Positions 42,844-53,788 of a stretch of 64,000 bases of DNA are shown piece by piece. The stretch's first letter is position 1. Each line of letters begins with the position of its first letter. The position numbers and the translations under genes were made by a program. The DNA comes from Halichondria panicea (taxonomy: Eukaryota > Porifera > Demospongiae > Suberitida > Halichondriidae). Where the stretch lies: positions 3,835,803 through 3,899,802 of the forward strand of contig NC_087380.1 of NCBI RefSeq assembly GCF_963675165.1, given 5' to 3'. A model generated the notes under the pieces. The model ran no database searches and was not told the origin of the DNA. It saw only the letters and a program-made list of their open reading frames with translations.

Positions 42844-44290
42844 TTAAGTGGCGCCCAACACATCAGCTAGAAGAGGAGCTTGGCAGGTTGGTCTGTGGCA
42901 CACATCATCACCATGAAAATGAAAATAAGAAAGTTGTAGGGACTCAAAGCTGTCTGCGTCCAATTTTTTAAAATTATCTTGCTTTTGTTCAACTAGATAA
43001 TCATCAAGATCTTCATGCCTGGCGAAACTTGATGGCACACCCTTGCTTTTCTTAGACAGAAGCTGTGGATTTGGTTCGGGAGTTGGTGGTTTATTAGCAA
43101 CTCTATCATCCAAAATACGAGCTTTGCAGGTCGGCCTGTCGCAGGCAGTATCACCATGGAAAAGCGAATAGGAACGTTTTAAGAACTCGAAGCTTCCTGC
43201 GTCCAATTTCTCAAACCAGTCTAGCGTTTGATTCATGAGATAAGCATCAAGATCTTCATGCCTGGGGAAACCTGATGGCATACTCTTACTCTTCTTAGAC
43301 TGAAGCTCTTGAAGCTGTGGATTTGGCTGAGGAGTTTCTGGTTTGTTATCAATTCCAAGGGCCTTCAGAGCATCGCGAACAAATCCTTGGCAGTTACGGG
43401 ATGTTGGATGGTAGTGAAACCTGGTATTGTACCTTGAAATCACCTTAGCTAGCTCTTTAAAAATGGTTTTCTTGTCCTCTATAAACTGACGAAGATAAGC
43501 ATCTTCTTCTGTTGCTGTTTTCAATTGTAAACTATCGTGAGGTGCCTTTTTATCAGCTGCGATGTTATGTGGACAATCTTTGGTAACGTCACGGACTTCA
43601 CCATCTGGGTAAACTTTTTCACCATTTGGGTAAACTTTTTCACCATTTTCACCATCTTTAAGAATAACCGGTTTAACCAGACCTTCATGACCCCATTCAA
43701 GGAAAACATCACCAACCATGAGACCAACGTGTTTTGTGCCGTAATCAGTGCACAAGAAATCGCTGATTGGGCGGAGAAGGGGCGTAACAGGCTCCAATAG
43801 ATCACTAATACTTATCTTCAAAGGAATAATGGCAATTTGCACACGCCTGCTTTCCTCACGCTCTTTTGCGGCACAAAATTCTTGCACATTGTCTGGGTGA
43901 ATTGGATATTCTTTCTCCTCAAGTACTTTTGCAAATATCGCCTCCACAAGCTCTCCCTTGACCATAATAATGGTCAAATTTGGACAGAATAGTCTCTACG
44001 TGGATATACTCATTAGCTTCCTCGAGCAGCTTATCATCTTCATATTTCTTGTAAGCGGCATCGTATTTTATCATCTTACGTTTGACTTGGATGAAGGCTG
44101 GATCTTCAGAAGTGAACAAACTTGTGGAACAACATGATACCGCCGATGAGCCTTCTTGATAAACGTTGCTAGCTTTACTAGAGCCATGTGCAGTAGACCT
44201 AGTAGCTTCACTAGTTACTGTTTTACTTGCATGTACAGTAGACCTAGCAGCTTCACTAGTTACTGTTTTACTTGCACGTATGTAGCTCAT
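42844..44290 (-). pseudogene. H/NCQ family member with a frameshift and a duplicated C-terminal module
   Basis: ATG at 44290 (MSYIRASKTVTSEAARST). The frame runs to ILSKFDHYYGQG and is then out of register by one base; the rest is open from about 43965 to 42844. The shift lies near 43960-43985, where paralogs read FSHLVE. Downstream core: YGTKHVGLMVGDVFLEWG, YNTRFHYHPTSRNCQGF, DALKALGI. The C-terminal HEDLD...FHGD..CxxxxC module occurs twice, ending CDRPTC and CHRPTC. Short internal repeats are also present (ASKTVTSEA twice; EKVYPNG/EKVYPDG). It may be a recent pseudogene or an assembly indel. Confidence 0.75.
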
Positions 44291-45661
44291 GACACACAAT
44301 AGGTACTACTATCAGACTATTGTATAGGTACATAAACAATAAGCTGTGGTAGCAGATTCAAGTAGGAGGGTCATAGTGCAAATTCCATGCTTATATAAGG
44401 TATGCAAAATACACCAATGGCTGGAGTGCCAGTCTACCACACGGTGATTTCTAAAAACCACAAAGAGCTAGCTAAATAAACAAACAGTTTGACATCATAC
44501 AACTGGCACCAGGAGTACATGTACTCCGGCCTGCTGGCACTAGGCCCTGATAAATTATACCTTTTTTCACCCGTTATTCTATTCTTTAATTCTTGAAAAA
44601 TGTGCCTATTATTCTCATAAAAATCTGTATTCCCCTAAAAATGTAACACAATAATTATAGGACGTATAGACATAAACACAGCAGACAACTGACACACGCA
44701 CACGACATAACTAATATAACTAGAGCACTAAAGTGCAAACCCTCGGCTGGTGACATGATAATAAAGAAACCAGAAGAGTGATAATGCAGTGCATGTAGCA
44801 TGTATAACTAGCAAGAGCAACTCAAAAGCAATAAAACTAAACCAGACTGGAGGCATGCTGAAACTTTGAGTGCTAGTGGTATACATGTCACATTAGACAT
44901 GCACTGTGGACTGGGATCACAGCAAAGAAGCCTGGAGCGTTAGACTTAGAGAGGTATGGCTCCTGCCAGGCTGGAGTATAGGATCCAGAGTCAGCCAACA
45001 ACCAGTCACAATTTTAGCTTTCTATAATTATATCAATTGTTCCTGGTACGGATCACTTCAGCTGCAACTACGTAATCAAGGCCTCGTGTAGCTAGCTGTA
45101 GCTGCTTCAAGCTTCTTAGCTTTTGCTCGACAATAAAGCTTTAACATCAAAATCTGCCACTATTTAAACCAAGATATTGTTGTGTGAAGGCTATCTATGC
45201 TGTAAACGCAGCGCTGTGGCATCCAGGTGAGTAGATATACCTGTGACAAACAAACAAACAAACAAACAGACCAACAGAATACTATACCCGTGGCCGCCCA
45301 CGCGCCTCGGGTAATCATGATTCTCTCAATGTTACCTTGCTGGCTTGAACTGAGCCATAATATTCACCTTGCATGAAAACATCGTTATGCAAAACTTAAT
45401 GTAATGATCTTTACCAAAAATGGACGCCTATCATTCCTTTAGACACGTGACCTATTAGGCTAACATTATTCCGAGCATAATCTATCAGGGCCTAGCTGGC
45501 ACTCATACAACGTAATTATTATACATTGATGCTAGCTCGTATCAACAAGTAAAGGCAATGAACAGTCAATCACAATTAACACAGTCATGTGACACAAATC
45601 CGGGTACCATTATATACATGTGCTGAGCTACTAAAACAATTTTGTTTTAGCAATACAATTA
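44291..45661. other. Intergenic stretch with a repeat copy
   Basis: It holds a copy of the CTAGAGCACT/CTCGGGTAA repeat (about 44717-45316) with an (AAAC)n run near 45246-45268. No gene recognised. Confidence 0.65.
44717..45316 (+). repeat. CTAGAGCACT...CTCGGGTAA interspersed repeat, uninterrupted copy
   Basis: Begins taactagagcactaaagtgc and ends cccacgcgcctcgggtaa. Inside are ccctcggctggtgacatgat, gttcctggtacggatcactt and gtgagtagatatacctgtga. Other copies: 51582-52928 and 59881-60662 (both with nested MITEs), partial ones near 13.9-14.3, 26.8-27.2 and 27.5-27.8 kb. About 600 bp, no ORF. Confidence 0.8.
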
Positions 45662-45745
45662 TTTCAAACGTTGCGTGAGAGCATCAGAACAGAAGCTTGG
45701 TAGGTCAGGTCGTAGGTGGCAAGTGATATCACAATGGAAATGCAT
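45662..45745 (-). pseudogene. C-terminal remnant of an H/NCQ family gene
   Basis: The minus strand reads HFHCDITCHLRPDLPSF and then SDALTQRLK, matching the C-terminus of the 48778 gene (NFHGDIACHVPGCQAPILDDALKQRLK). Nothing further upstream is recognisable. Confidence 0.65.
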
Positions 45746-46467
45746 GAAGGTATAGTGTACATGGCACGACTAAGCAGATATGCGAGTTGAATACTACACC
45801 AGGGGCGGATATAGAGGGTAGCAGAGGGTGCTTAGCACCCCCTGACCTCAGGAAATTTTTAATTACCCCGTGCATGCGCAGCAGGGGTAGAGTGATTGGT
45901 GTGTGTGTTGACACAAAAGCGAGCTGTTTGAGCGATCTAGACACATTCATAGACGGCTTTAACTGCTAATGAGACAGTGGTTGAACAATAATAGGCTACT
46001 TATAATTGGTGATCTTCGAAGGCGATTGTTTTTTAATCGATGCTTTATAGATTACCGATCGTTTCCTATAATGTTAAGGACATTACGATGAAAAGTTATT
46101 GCTTGTCCGTTATGTCAATGCACGGGGTGAATGCTCTACTGAGCATCTTGTTATTTCACTCACTGGTGGCTGATTGCAGTCATTCCTAGACTTGCATGGT
46201 ACGTAGCTGTAAACCTATCTAATATATGTGCCTTTGTTCAATGAGCAGCTACAAGGTAAACAAGTACAAGACACTGTAGTGTATAATTAAGCAGTTGACT
46301 ATAATTATTCATTGCATGAGACAGGCAAGCATAAAATTATAATTATGACATAATTGTTACAAATAAGGCAACGATAAAATTATTATAGGAAATTATGGCT
46401 ATGCTATATACACGGAACACAAAATGCACAAAATATAAGATCTACAGCAAAAATTAAAAGTAGGGAC

Positions 46468-47583
46468 CTATAAGTTCAAGTGACGCTCAAACACACCAGC
46501 TAGAAGATGAGCTTGGCAGGTTGGTCTGTGGCAGGCAATATCACCATGGAAATGCAAATAGGAAAGTTGTAGGAACTCGAAGCTGTCTGCGTCCAATTTC
46601 TCAAGCCAGTCTTGCTTTTGTTTCATCATATAAGCATCAAGATCTTCATGCTTGGCGAAACCTGATGGCATACCCTTACTCTTCTTAGACTGAAGCTCTT
46701 GAAGCTGTGGATTTGGCTGAGGAGTTGCTGGTTTATTATCAACTCCAAGGGCCTTCAGAGCATCGCGAACAAATCCTTGGCAGTTACGAGATACTGCATG
46801 GTAGTGAAACTTGGTATTGTACTTTGAAATCACCTTAGCTAGCTCTTCAAAAATGGGTTTCTTGTCCAGCGTACGCTGAAAAAGATGATCCGTTTCTTCT
46901 GCCGTTGTTTTTAATTGCAAACTATCGTGAGGTGCCTTTTGATCAGCTGCGATATTATGTGGACAATCCTTGGTGATGTCTAGAACTTCACCACCTGGGA
47001 AAGCTTCTTTACCATCTTCTACTTTTGTAGGAATAACCAGACCTTCACGACCCCATTCAAGAAAAACATCACCAACTGTGAGACCAACGTGTTTTGTGCC
47101 GTAATCAGTGCACAAGAAATTGCCGATTGGGCAGAGAAGGGGCATAACAGGTTCCGGAATATCAAGATCCCAAATACCTATCTTCAAAGGTATATTGGCA
47201 ATTTGCACATGTCTGCTTTTCTCACGATCTTTTGCCTCACGAACTTCTTGAACATTGTCTGGGTCAACTTGATCTTCTTTGTCATCGACTACATTTTCAA
47301 GCTCTTTCACAAGCTTATCCTCAACCAGATGGCTAAAGTTGAGCAAAATATTCTCCACTTGGATCAAATCGTTCACTTTCTTCAGCAGCTCATCACCTTC
47401 TAAGTTCTTGTAAGCTTCGAGCCTTCTTAGCTTGCGTTCGACTTGGACAAAGGTTGTATCTTTAGAACTGATCCATCCTTTGACAGCACATGATGCCGAG
47501 GATGAGCCTTCATGAGAGAAGTTGCTAGCTCTACTAGAGCCATGTGCAGTAGACCTACTGGCTGCACTACTCATGTAACTCAT
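46468..47583 (-). CDS. H/NCQ family member, 371 aa
   Basis: ATG at 47583 (MSYMSSAASRSTAHGSS). Core: ERKLRRLEAYKNLEGDEL, FSHLVEDKL, IANIPLKIGIWDL, YGTKHVGLTVGDVFLEWG (His165), CPHNIAADQKAPHDS, YNTKFHYHAVSRNCQGF (Cys268), DALKALGV, HEDLDAYM, LQLSYLHFHGD and CHRPTC. Both catalytic residues are present. Closest relative is the frameshifted copy at 42844-44290. Confidence 0.8.
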   Translation of the reverse strand: MSYMSSAASRSTAHGSSRASNFSHEGSSSASCAVKGWISSKDTTFVQVERKLRRLEAYKNLEGDELLKKVNDLIQVENILLNFSHLVEDKLVKELENVVDDKEDQVDPDNVQEVREAKDREKSRHVQIANIPLKIGIWDLDIPEPVMPLLCPIGNFLCTDYGTKHVGLTVGDVFLEWGREGLVIPTKVEDGKEAFPGGEVLDITKDCPHNIAADQKAPHDSLQLKTTAEETDHLFQRTLDKKPIFEELAKVISKYNTKFHYHAVSRNCQGFVRDALKALGVDNKPATPQPNPQLQELQSKKSKGMPSGFAKHEDLDAYMMKQKQDWLEKLDADSFEFLQLSYLHFHGDIACHRPTCQAHLLAGVFERHLNL

Positions 47584-48777
47584 GACAATAAGTAAATCTT
47601 AACAAAAAGCTACACAATGCATCTGGGGGCGTGTACATGTAAGCAGATTCATGAATAACATATGCCTGAGGGTCAGAGTGCAAATTCCATGCCAACTACA
47701 GCCACTAGAGCTTGCTCAATCCACTTCACTGTATCTGTCTCCTGATTTGTTGCACACTTTAGTAAATAACACATCTATATCATAAAGCGTGAGCCCGATA
47801 CAGTGAATGGATTTTCATGTACATTAAAAATCAGTTTTTACACATGGTGTTTTGATGCAAACGGCACCCCCATAGCATATACTGCATGAATTGATGATTA
47901 CTAAAACCATAAACAGATAATAATTAAGTCACTACACTACACTACACTACACTACACTACACTACACTACACTACACTACACTACAGAATATGTATTACC
48001 CAGTAAGACACGTATTATGATCTGAATTTAACCTTAACAACTTCCACTCATACAACCATAGCGCGATCTCTACTCTGATGCCCTTACGCGATCGTGGAAG
48101 AAAGAGCACAAATAATTAACGACGTTTTTACAAATCCGAATTACCATACACCGTATATGCTTGATCAGAGGCTGCTCTCTCAAATAGCCTCAGTGGGTTA
48201 GGGTTAGGGTTAGGGTTAGGAACTTTGACTCTATCTGAGGCTAACATCTGCACGTGGCAGCCATATTAATACTGCAGTATTAGTACAACCACTGTAGGTT
48301 GTACATAGGATTGACAGTGCTATCGTGTGTGTTTTTAATTATTGCACACGTTTTGATAGCTATAGCTATACGTATAGGTAGCAGCTTGTTAATGCTTCAC
48401 AAAGACTTTCTCATGGCAGAGTTCGAGTTTATGTACGTAAAAATCACTTTTGATGGCAAACTAAAGGTTGTTAAATTAGCTGGGGATAATAAACGCCGCT
48501 CTTGGAACAATGGCCTCTCTCAAATTGTAGCCTCTTCTGCCAGCAAAATGAAACATTTAGTAGCCGCGGTCTCTGATGAAGCATATACGTTATGGGCGCT
48601 AGCAACAATTTGATAAATAATTTTGCTAAAACAGCATATAATTATGTTAACAATGGCCATGAAAATATAGACTAGCTACATGTATTTCCACATACTACGA
48701 GTCAAAAACAACTATCACTGACAGCTCCTACAGAGCTACTAGATTGTATTAGAATAGCGAGTTACTGTATACAGTTT
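47584..48777. other. Intergenic stretch with simple repeats
   Basis: A pentanucleotide array (CACTA)n lies at about 47934-47984 and a short (TTAGGG)4 run at about 48197-48220. A plus-strand 104-codon open frame at 48299-48613 starts with a hydrophobic stretch (IGLTVLSCVFLIIAHVLIAI) but has no recognisable homology; I do not call it a gene. Confidence 0.6.
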
Positions 48778-49905
48778 TCAAGCCACCTTCAAGCGTTGTT
48801 TTAGAGCATCATCTAGAATAGGAGCTTGGCAGCCCGGCACGTGGCAAGCGATATCACCATGGAAATTCATGTAACAATGTTGAAGGTACTCAAAACTGTC
48901 GGCATCGAGTTGATCGAACCACTTAGGTGGCTGCTTTTGTATAAAGAAGTCTAGATCTTCGTGTACAAAAAAGCTTGACGGAATGGTCGAATTTTTTTTG
49001 GACTTCAATTCTTGCATTCGGGCACCTACTTTGGGAGAAGGTGGTTTCTTCTCAAACCCAAGTGCTTTCAGAGCATCACAGACAAATTTTTGACAATTAC
49101 GAGCTACTGAATTGTAGTAATACCTGGTGTTGTACTTTAAAATAACTTTGGCAAGTTCTTCAAAAATCGGTTTCTTGTCTGCCGTACGTTGAAACCACAG
49201 TTCGTTTTCGCCTGCCGCATTACATAAACTGGCGTCTTCATGAGGTGCCTTCCGATCAGCTGCAACATTGTGAGGACAATACTTGGTGATGTCTTGAATG
49301 TCCCCTTCAGGAGTACCTATCTTAGGAATAACCAGACTGCTTTCATCCCATTCAAGCAAAACATCACCAACAGTAAGAGCAACATGTTTTGCTCCGTAAT
49401 CAGTGCACAAGAAATTGCCTATAGGACAAATTAAAAGCGCGGATAGTCCGGATAGTCCAGTGATTTCAAGATCACGTACATACAACTTTAATGGAATGTT
49501 GGCAACGTCAATGTATCGACTTTTTTGAGAAGCTTTTTCCTGGTGCAGTTCTTCAGTATGTTCAGCAGCAAACTCATCAGGGTTGTCGTTTAACTTGTCA
49601 ACTTTTTCAAGCAACTTCTGCTCAACTAGATGGCTAAATGTGCATAGAATAGTTTCCTCGTCCATTAGGTCAGTTACTTTTTTAACCAAATCAGCACCAC
49701 TTAGGTTTTCATACTTTTTATGCTTTCTCACCTTTCTCTGTACTTGAATAAAGGTGGTGGTATCTTTTAGATCCTTCGAGGCACGAGCCCTAACAGATGC
49801 TGACAAATTGCTTGAGCCCTCATAAGAAAGATGGCTAGTGGAGCTTGCCCCATAAACAACACCTCTACTAGTAGAGGCAACACTTCTATTTACTGAACTC
49901 ATCAC
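48778..49905 (-). CDS. H/NCQ family member, 375 aa
   Basis: ATG at 49905 (MMSSVNRSVASTSRG). Core: QRKVRKHKKYENLSGADL, FSHLVEQKL, VANIPLKLYVRDL, YGAKHVALTVGDVLLEWD (His174), CPHNVAADRKAPHED, YNTRYYYNSVARNCQKF (Cys271), DALKALGF, HEDLDFFI, LQHCYMNFHGD and CHVPGC. Both catalytic residues are kept. It is the intact member closest to exon E of the host. Confidence 0.8.
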   Translation of the reverse strand: MMSSVNRSVASTSRGVVYGASSTSHLSYEGSSNLSASVRARASKDLKDTTTFIQVQRKVRKHKKYENLSGADLVKKVTDLMDEETILCTFSHLVEQKLLEKVDKLNDNPDEFAAEHTEELHQEKASQKSRYIDVANIPLKLYVRDLEITGLSGLSALLICPIGNFLCTDYGAKHVALTVGDVLLEWDESSLVIPKIGTPEGDIQDITKYCPHNVAADRKAPHEDASLCNAAGENELWFQRTADKKPIFEELAKVILKYNTRYYYNSVARNCQKFVCDALKALGFEKKPPSPKVGARMQELKSKKNSTIPSSFFVHEDLDFFIQKQPPKWFDQLDADSFEYLQHCYMNFHGDIACHVPGCQAPILDDALKQRLKVA

Positions 49906-49941
49906 TACAATCTGCTGCAGCTAGCATATAACAATGTTAAT

Positions 49942-50264
49942 CAATGTCTTGTTTCTGGTTACCTCCCTCCTCAAATTTCACTGCCTCATCAAAAAACTCA
50001 TTATTATGACATCACTCCATTATTTTCATTAGCCACACCTACTTGTGGGTGTGTCACATGATAAATAGCATAGATTGCAGCATAGATTAGGTAAGATTTT
50101 CCTTTTTCATATTTGTGGTTTTATTGTATATCCAGTGTGGTTATTTTAATTAACAGGAAATGGGGTTTTACAGGAAGTGATGTCACAATAATGAATAATG
50201 AATAATGATAACCTCCCTCCCTCACTAGTGGTAAGGTGATTTCCAAACCAGAAACAAGACATTG
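49942..50264. mobile_element. Inverted-repeat element, CAATGTCTTGTTTCTGG ends
   Basis: The left end CAATGTCTTGTTTCTGG is the exact reverse complement of the right end CCAGAAACAAGACATTG. cctccctc blocks near the ends also recur. About 320 bp, no ORF. Confidence 0.75.
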
Positions 50265-50637
50265 ACGAACACTGGCCTTAGACCTTGTATAAGAGGTGGG
50301 TGTGGCATGTCACTAATTAGTAAAAAAAACCAGGGTGGCATGCAATAGCAATATTTCACTCAAGTTCTAACTGTTCTATATATCCGCAGGGAAAGGCCAC
50401 ATCTGGAAACTGGCTGAACAACATTTTTCTAATGAATACTGTCATTTTAAAATTGCCAACTATTTCGACATTTCTGGCTCACTAAATACAAGTAAATACA
50501 CTAAGTAATTTTCGAACAGCACTTTCTCTGAGTACACTATCTCCAGAACATCCTGCAAAGGGATTCCAAACGACTACAATGGTTTTATTCAGATTTGCGA
50601 TTGCTTTCACAAGCTCGACTTCTCTGGAATCTGTAAG

Positions 50638-50815
50638 TTGAAGTGACGCTCAAGCACACCAGTTAGAAGTAAGCTTGGCAGGTTGGCCAGTGGCACGCAT
50701 TATCACCATGGAAATAAATAAGGACAGTTGTAGGAATTCAAAGCTGTCTTGTGCTCAATTTTTCAAAATAGTTGAAGCCTGGCGAAATCTGATGGCACAT
50801 CTTTGCTCTTCTTAA
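50638..50815 (-). pseudogene. C-terminal remnant of an H/NCQ family gene
   Basis: The minus strand reads KKSKDVPSDFA, then ALNSYNCPYLFPW and LTGVLERHFNL, interrupted by stops. It resembles the end of the 46468 gene (KKSKGMPSGFAKHEDLD, LLAGVFERHLNL). Confidence 0.7.
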
Positions 50816-51581
50816 GGTTACTTTTCTTTCATAATACCATTCACTAAGTACTACAGAACACGTATTAAACAGCAAGACAACACGTATTATGATTTGAAAT
50901 TTGACTCTGGTCACCCTTGAGACAGTGCAGTTGGCTGTAATTCAGAAAGTAGCCGCGGCTAATTTACATCTTGCCTTGAATCCAATGGCTACTTAGCGGT
51001 TCTGTCTCGAGGACAATGACTCATTGCTCTCTATTTGCCAAACCACACCCAAAACTTTATATCTGATCGTAGTATGCGTAAAGTATTTGGGTTGGGGCAG
51101 CCAGCACCAGTACACTAAATAGCAAGGTGGCCGCATTTCAGAGCGAGTTTTGCGCAGTTAGCTAGCAATCTGCGCCAAATAATGTATATTATATTAAAGT
51201 GACTATGCATAATTCAGAGAGCGTCTACTGCATGTAGCTATTTCTACTAATGATGCCCTTACGGTTATGGGAAACATAATATTATTGTATCGCAGTAAGA
51301 CAAAGAAAGTTATGAGTCACAATACATGTACAATAAAAGTATGGACAATACTGCAGCTTAAATGCTGCGCATCTTACTGGTCTTTTTCCCTTCTATTTAC
51401 ACCCCCCATGCTTCAAGTGTTGTGTGTCACAGAACACTTAGCTAGTCTCTCTCTAACTTGCTGCAATACTAGATCTATACTCTTAGCTTGAATGCTGTAC
51501 ATGTAGATCTATCGTGTAACTAATACACAAGAGCTACATACAATTATAAGTCATAGAGTATTCCATCCTTGCTACAAGATA

Positions 51582-52928
51582 ACTAGAGCACTGCATGAGG
51601 TGCTAACCCTCGGCTGGTGACATGATAATAAAGAAACCAGAGGAGTGATATAATTATAATGCAGTGCATGTAGCATGTATATGACTAGCACAGCAACTCA
51701 AGAGCAATAAAACTATAAACTAACAACGTACATGCATGAGACATGCACTGTGGAGACTGGGATCACAGCAAAGAAGCCTGGAGTCTTAGACTTAGAGAAC
51801 TATGGCTCCTGCCAGGCTGGAGAATAGGGAGAATCCAGAGTCAGTCAACAACCAACCCAGTCACCATTCTACTTTGACCCTATTCAATTGTTCCTGGTAC
51901 GGATCACTTCAGCTGCAACTACGTAATCAAGGCCACATGTAGCTAGCTAGCTGCCAACATGCAAGTTCAAGCTTCTTACTTTTGCTCGACAAAGAAGCTT
52001 TAACATCAAAATCTGCCACTATTTAAACCAAGATATTGTTGTGTGAAGGCTATACATGCTGTAAATGCAGTGCTGTGGTATCCAGGTGAGTAGATATACC
52101 GTACCCTCGCGAAAATACGCCCACCCTTTTCTGCAAGAAGTCTAGGCTTATTAGGGGACTGGGCGTTTAATCGCGAACGGCGAGTTTTCATTCGAATATA
52201 CGCCCACCCGCGGCCTCAAATCGAGGTTTATACTTTGCTCTTTGCCAATTCTTTATTAATTTTATTTATTGTATTTTCATTTTAATACATATAGTATGAA
52301 CATTTTATTGACAACAACTATGTTATAAACTAATGCATGAGTATGATTAAAGCATGACAAGAGAATGAACATGAAGAAGTGGACTCTGACTCTATTGACT
52401 ATTCGTTGCCTGTTGATGTTAGATGTAGCAGAAACTTCTCAAAGGATGGTAGGTCATACTCCTACAGAGCAGCTATCAGGTAATTTGTTTCAGAAAACCA
52501 AGGCAAGGTAACCTGCAAAATTAGCCTGTGTGACAACTTCCTTGGACTTTGTGTTTTCCTTTCTCTGCATATAGGACTGCTTGTTCCCTGCATATATATC
52601 TTCAGGGGCAAACAGATCCATACAGAGAAAGTTATAATGTCTGATCTTGGTCCAGCAAGGAGTATAGTCTTACTAGCTACTACCTAAAACTTCCTTTCTT
52701 CACTAAAATTAAAGTGAACATGTGGCATTCAGCTACTGCGCATGCTCAACTTCTTATTCTGGGTGGGCTTATAATCGAGTGAAAATACCCTCGTGCAAGA
52801 ACTTAGAAGCAAAAGAGGGGATGGGCGTTTATTCAAGATGGGCTTATTTTCGCGAGGGTACGGTACCTGCATGTGACAAACAAACGGACTACTATACCCG
52901 TGGCCGCCCACGCGCGCCTCGGGTAACG
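51582..52928 (+). repeat. CTAGAGCACT...CTCGGGTAA repeat split by a MITE
   Basis: The repeat runs from taactagagcactgcatgag to about 52096 (gtgagtagata), is broken by the MITE at 52097-52865 and resumes with cctgcatgtgacaaacaaac to cgcgcctcgggtaa. Confidence 0.8.
52097..52865. mobile_element. MITE with TACCGTACCCTCGCGAAAAT ends
   Basis: The left end TACCGTACCCTCGCGAAAAT is mirrored at the right as ATTTTCGCGAGGGTACGGTA. The next bases also pair (gcccacc / gggtgggc further in). 769 bp, no transposase. It is inserted in a repeat whose intact copy (about 45235) reads gatatacctgtgac. Confidence 0.9.
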
Positions 52929-53129
52929 ACTACTATAACCCGCTGGCCGCGTGTTAGTAACAATAAAAAAAACTTCTACTACTGAACTGTGGAAAAAATA
53001 TTATGGCGATGGTTAAAGTTAGGGTTAGCACGCGCGTTAATTCGGAAGTACAAAACGCATACATGGCAAGACTGAACATGTTTAATTGAGAATACGGCTT
53101 GTACACTACGTACGGGTGTAGGTGCTCAC

Positions 53130-53189
53130 CTCGATTCAAGTGCTTGCACCCTTTCTTTGAGTTTTGCCACTTCATACATCAAATCGTCC
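53130..53189 (-). CDS. SMC2: SMC2 exon E (last exon before the giant intron)
   Basis: 60-bp exon with a CTGTAG acceptor and a GTGAGC donor. It encodes DDLMYEVAKLKERVQALES and ends two bases into an Arg codon. The next SMC2 codons are at 15187, so the intron 15188-53129 is 37,942 bp and contains the whole nested gene cluster. Phase (2) agrees with the exon at 15187. Confidence 0.88.
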
Positions 53190-53442
53190 CTACAGAAAAG
53201 AAACATGGTTAACGGTAAATTTGGCAAACAATGAAACATGGTTAACGGTAAATTTGGCAAACAATGGCAACTTTTTAATTTCATGATCATGGGCTGCATC
53301 TGAAGCTAAACCATTAAGTTTTCACTTTGATTCGCCAAATCACCCGAAATTAATTTTTTGCCCAGATTTATATGCTATAATTATGCTATAATTATATGGT
53401 ATAACTACTAGTTTACATACATGTACAGTGTAGCATGCATAC

Positions 53443-53501
53443 CTTTTCTTGAGTAGCTCTTCTTGCAGTCCATCTTTATATCCAATCTTCTGCATCGCAG
53501 T
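53443..53501 (-). CDS. SMC2: SMC2 exon D (coiled coil)
   Basis: Short 59-bp exon with a CCACAG acceptor and a GTATGC donor. It encodes TAMQKIGYKDGLQEELLKK and two bases of the next Arg codon. Position and charge match vertebrate SMC2 around KLNYEENKEESLLEKR. Confidence 0.85.
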
Positions 53502-53788
53502 CTGTGGCAAGAACACGGCAGACGTTATAGTACACATAAATGTAACTGCCGGCCCTTGATTTCTGTTCACACGAAATATATGCATGTATAAAAATTGGGA
53601 ACACTAGATACCCAAAAAGGGAACAACCTTCTCTCAAAATTGTCATAATTGCAATATATAACCATAGGGGACCTACATACAAGTAGACATAATTATAGAT
53701 TGCATGCAAAGACTCAGAGTAATTAATTGTGCAGCATTTGTTTCAATGGGAAAGATGGTAAATGCACAGTTCACATACATGTACGTAC

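Larger units (their letters stand above)
15188..53129 (-). other. Giant SMC2 intron (37.9 kb) hosting the nested gene family
   Basis: The interval lies between exon E (donor GTGAGC at 53129) and exon F (acceptor TTGCAG ending at 15188). The split Arg codon (AG|G) fits. Other SMC2 introns seen here are 0.1-8.3 kb. All members of the H/NCQ family in this window lie inside this one intron, on both strands. Confidence 0.85.
50816..53129. other. End of the giant intron: repeats only
   Basis: About 50395-50615, just upstream, is an inverted copy of the repeat at about 4255-4480. From 51582 to 52928 lies a CTAGAGCACT repeat with a nested MITE. No gene seen. Confidence 0.6.

Noticed and set aside
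47934-47984. Possible CRISPR or other spaced repeat array
   Set aside because: It is a simple pentanucleotide microsatellite without spacers; no CRISPR array or prokaryotic feature was seen in the window.
48299-48613. 104-codon plus-strand frame with a hydrophobic start
   Set aside because: No recognisable domain, no paralog in the cluster and no clear promoter; could be chance.
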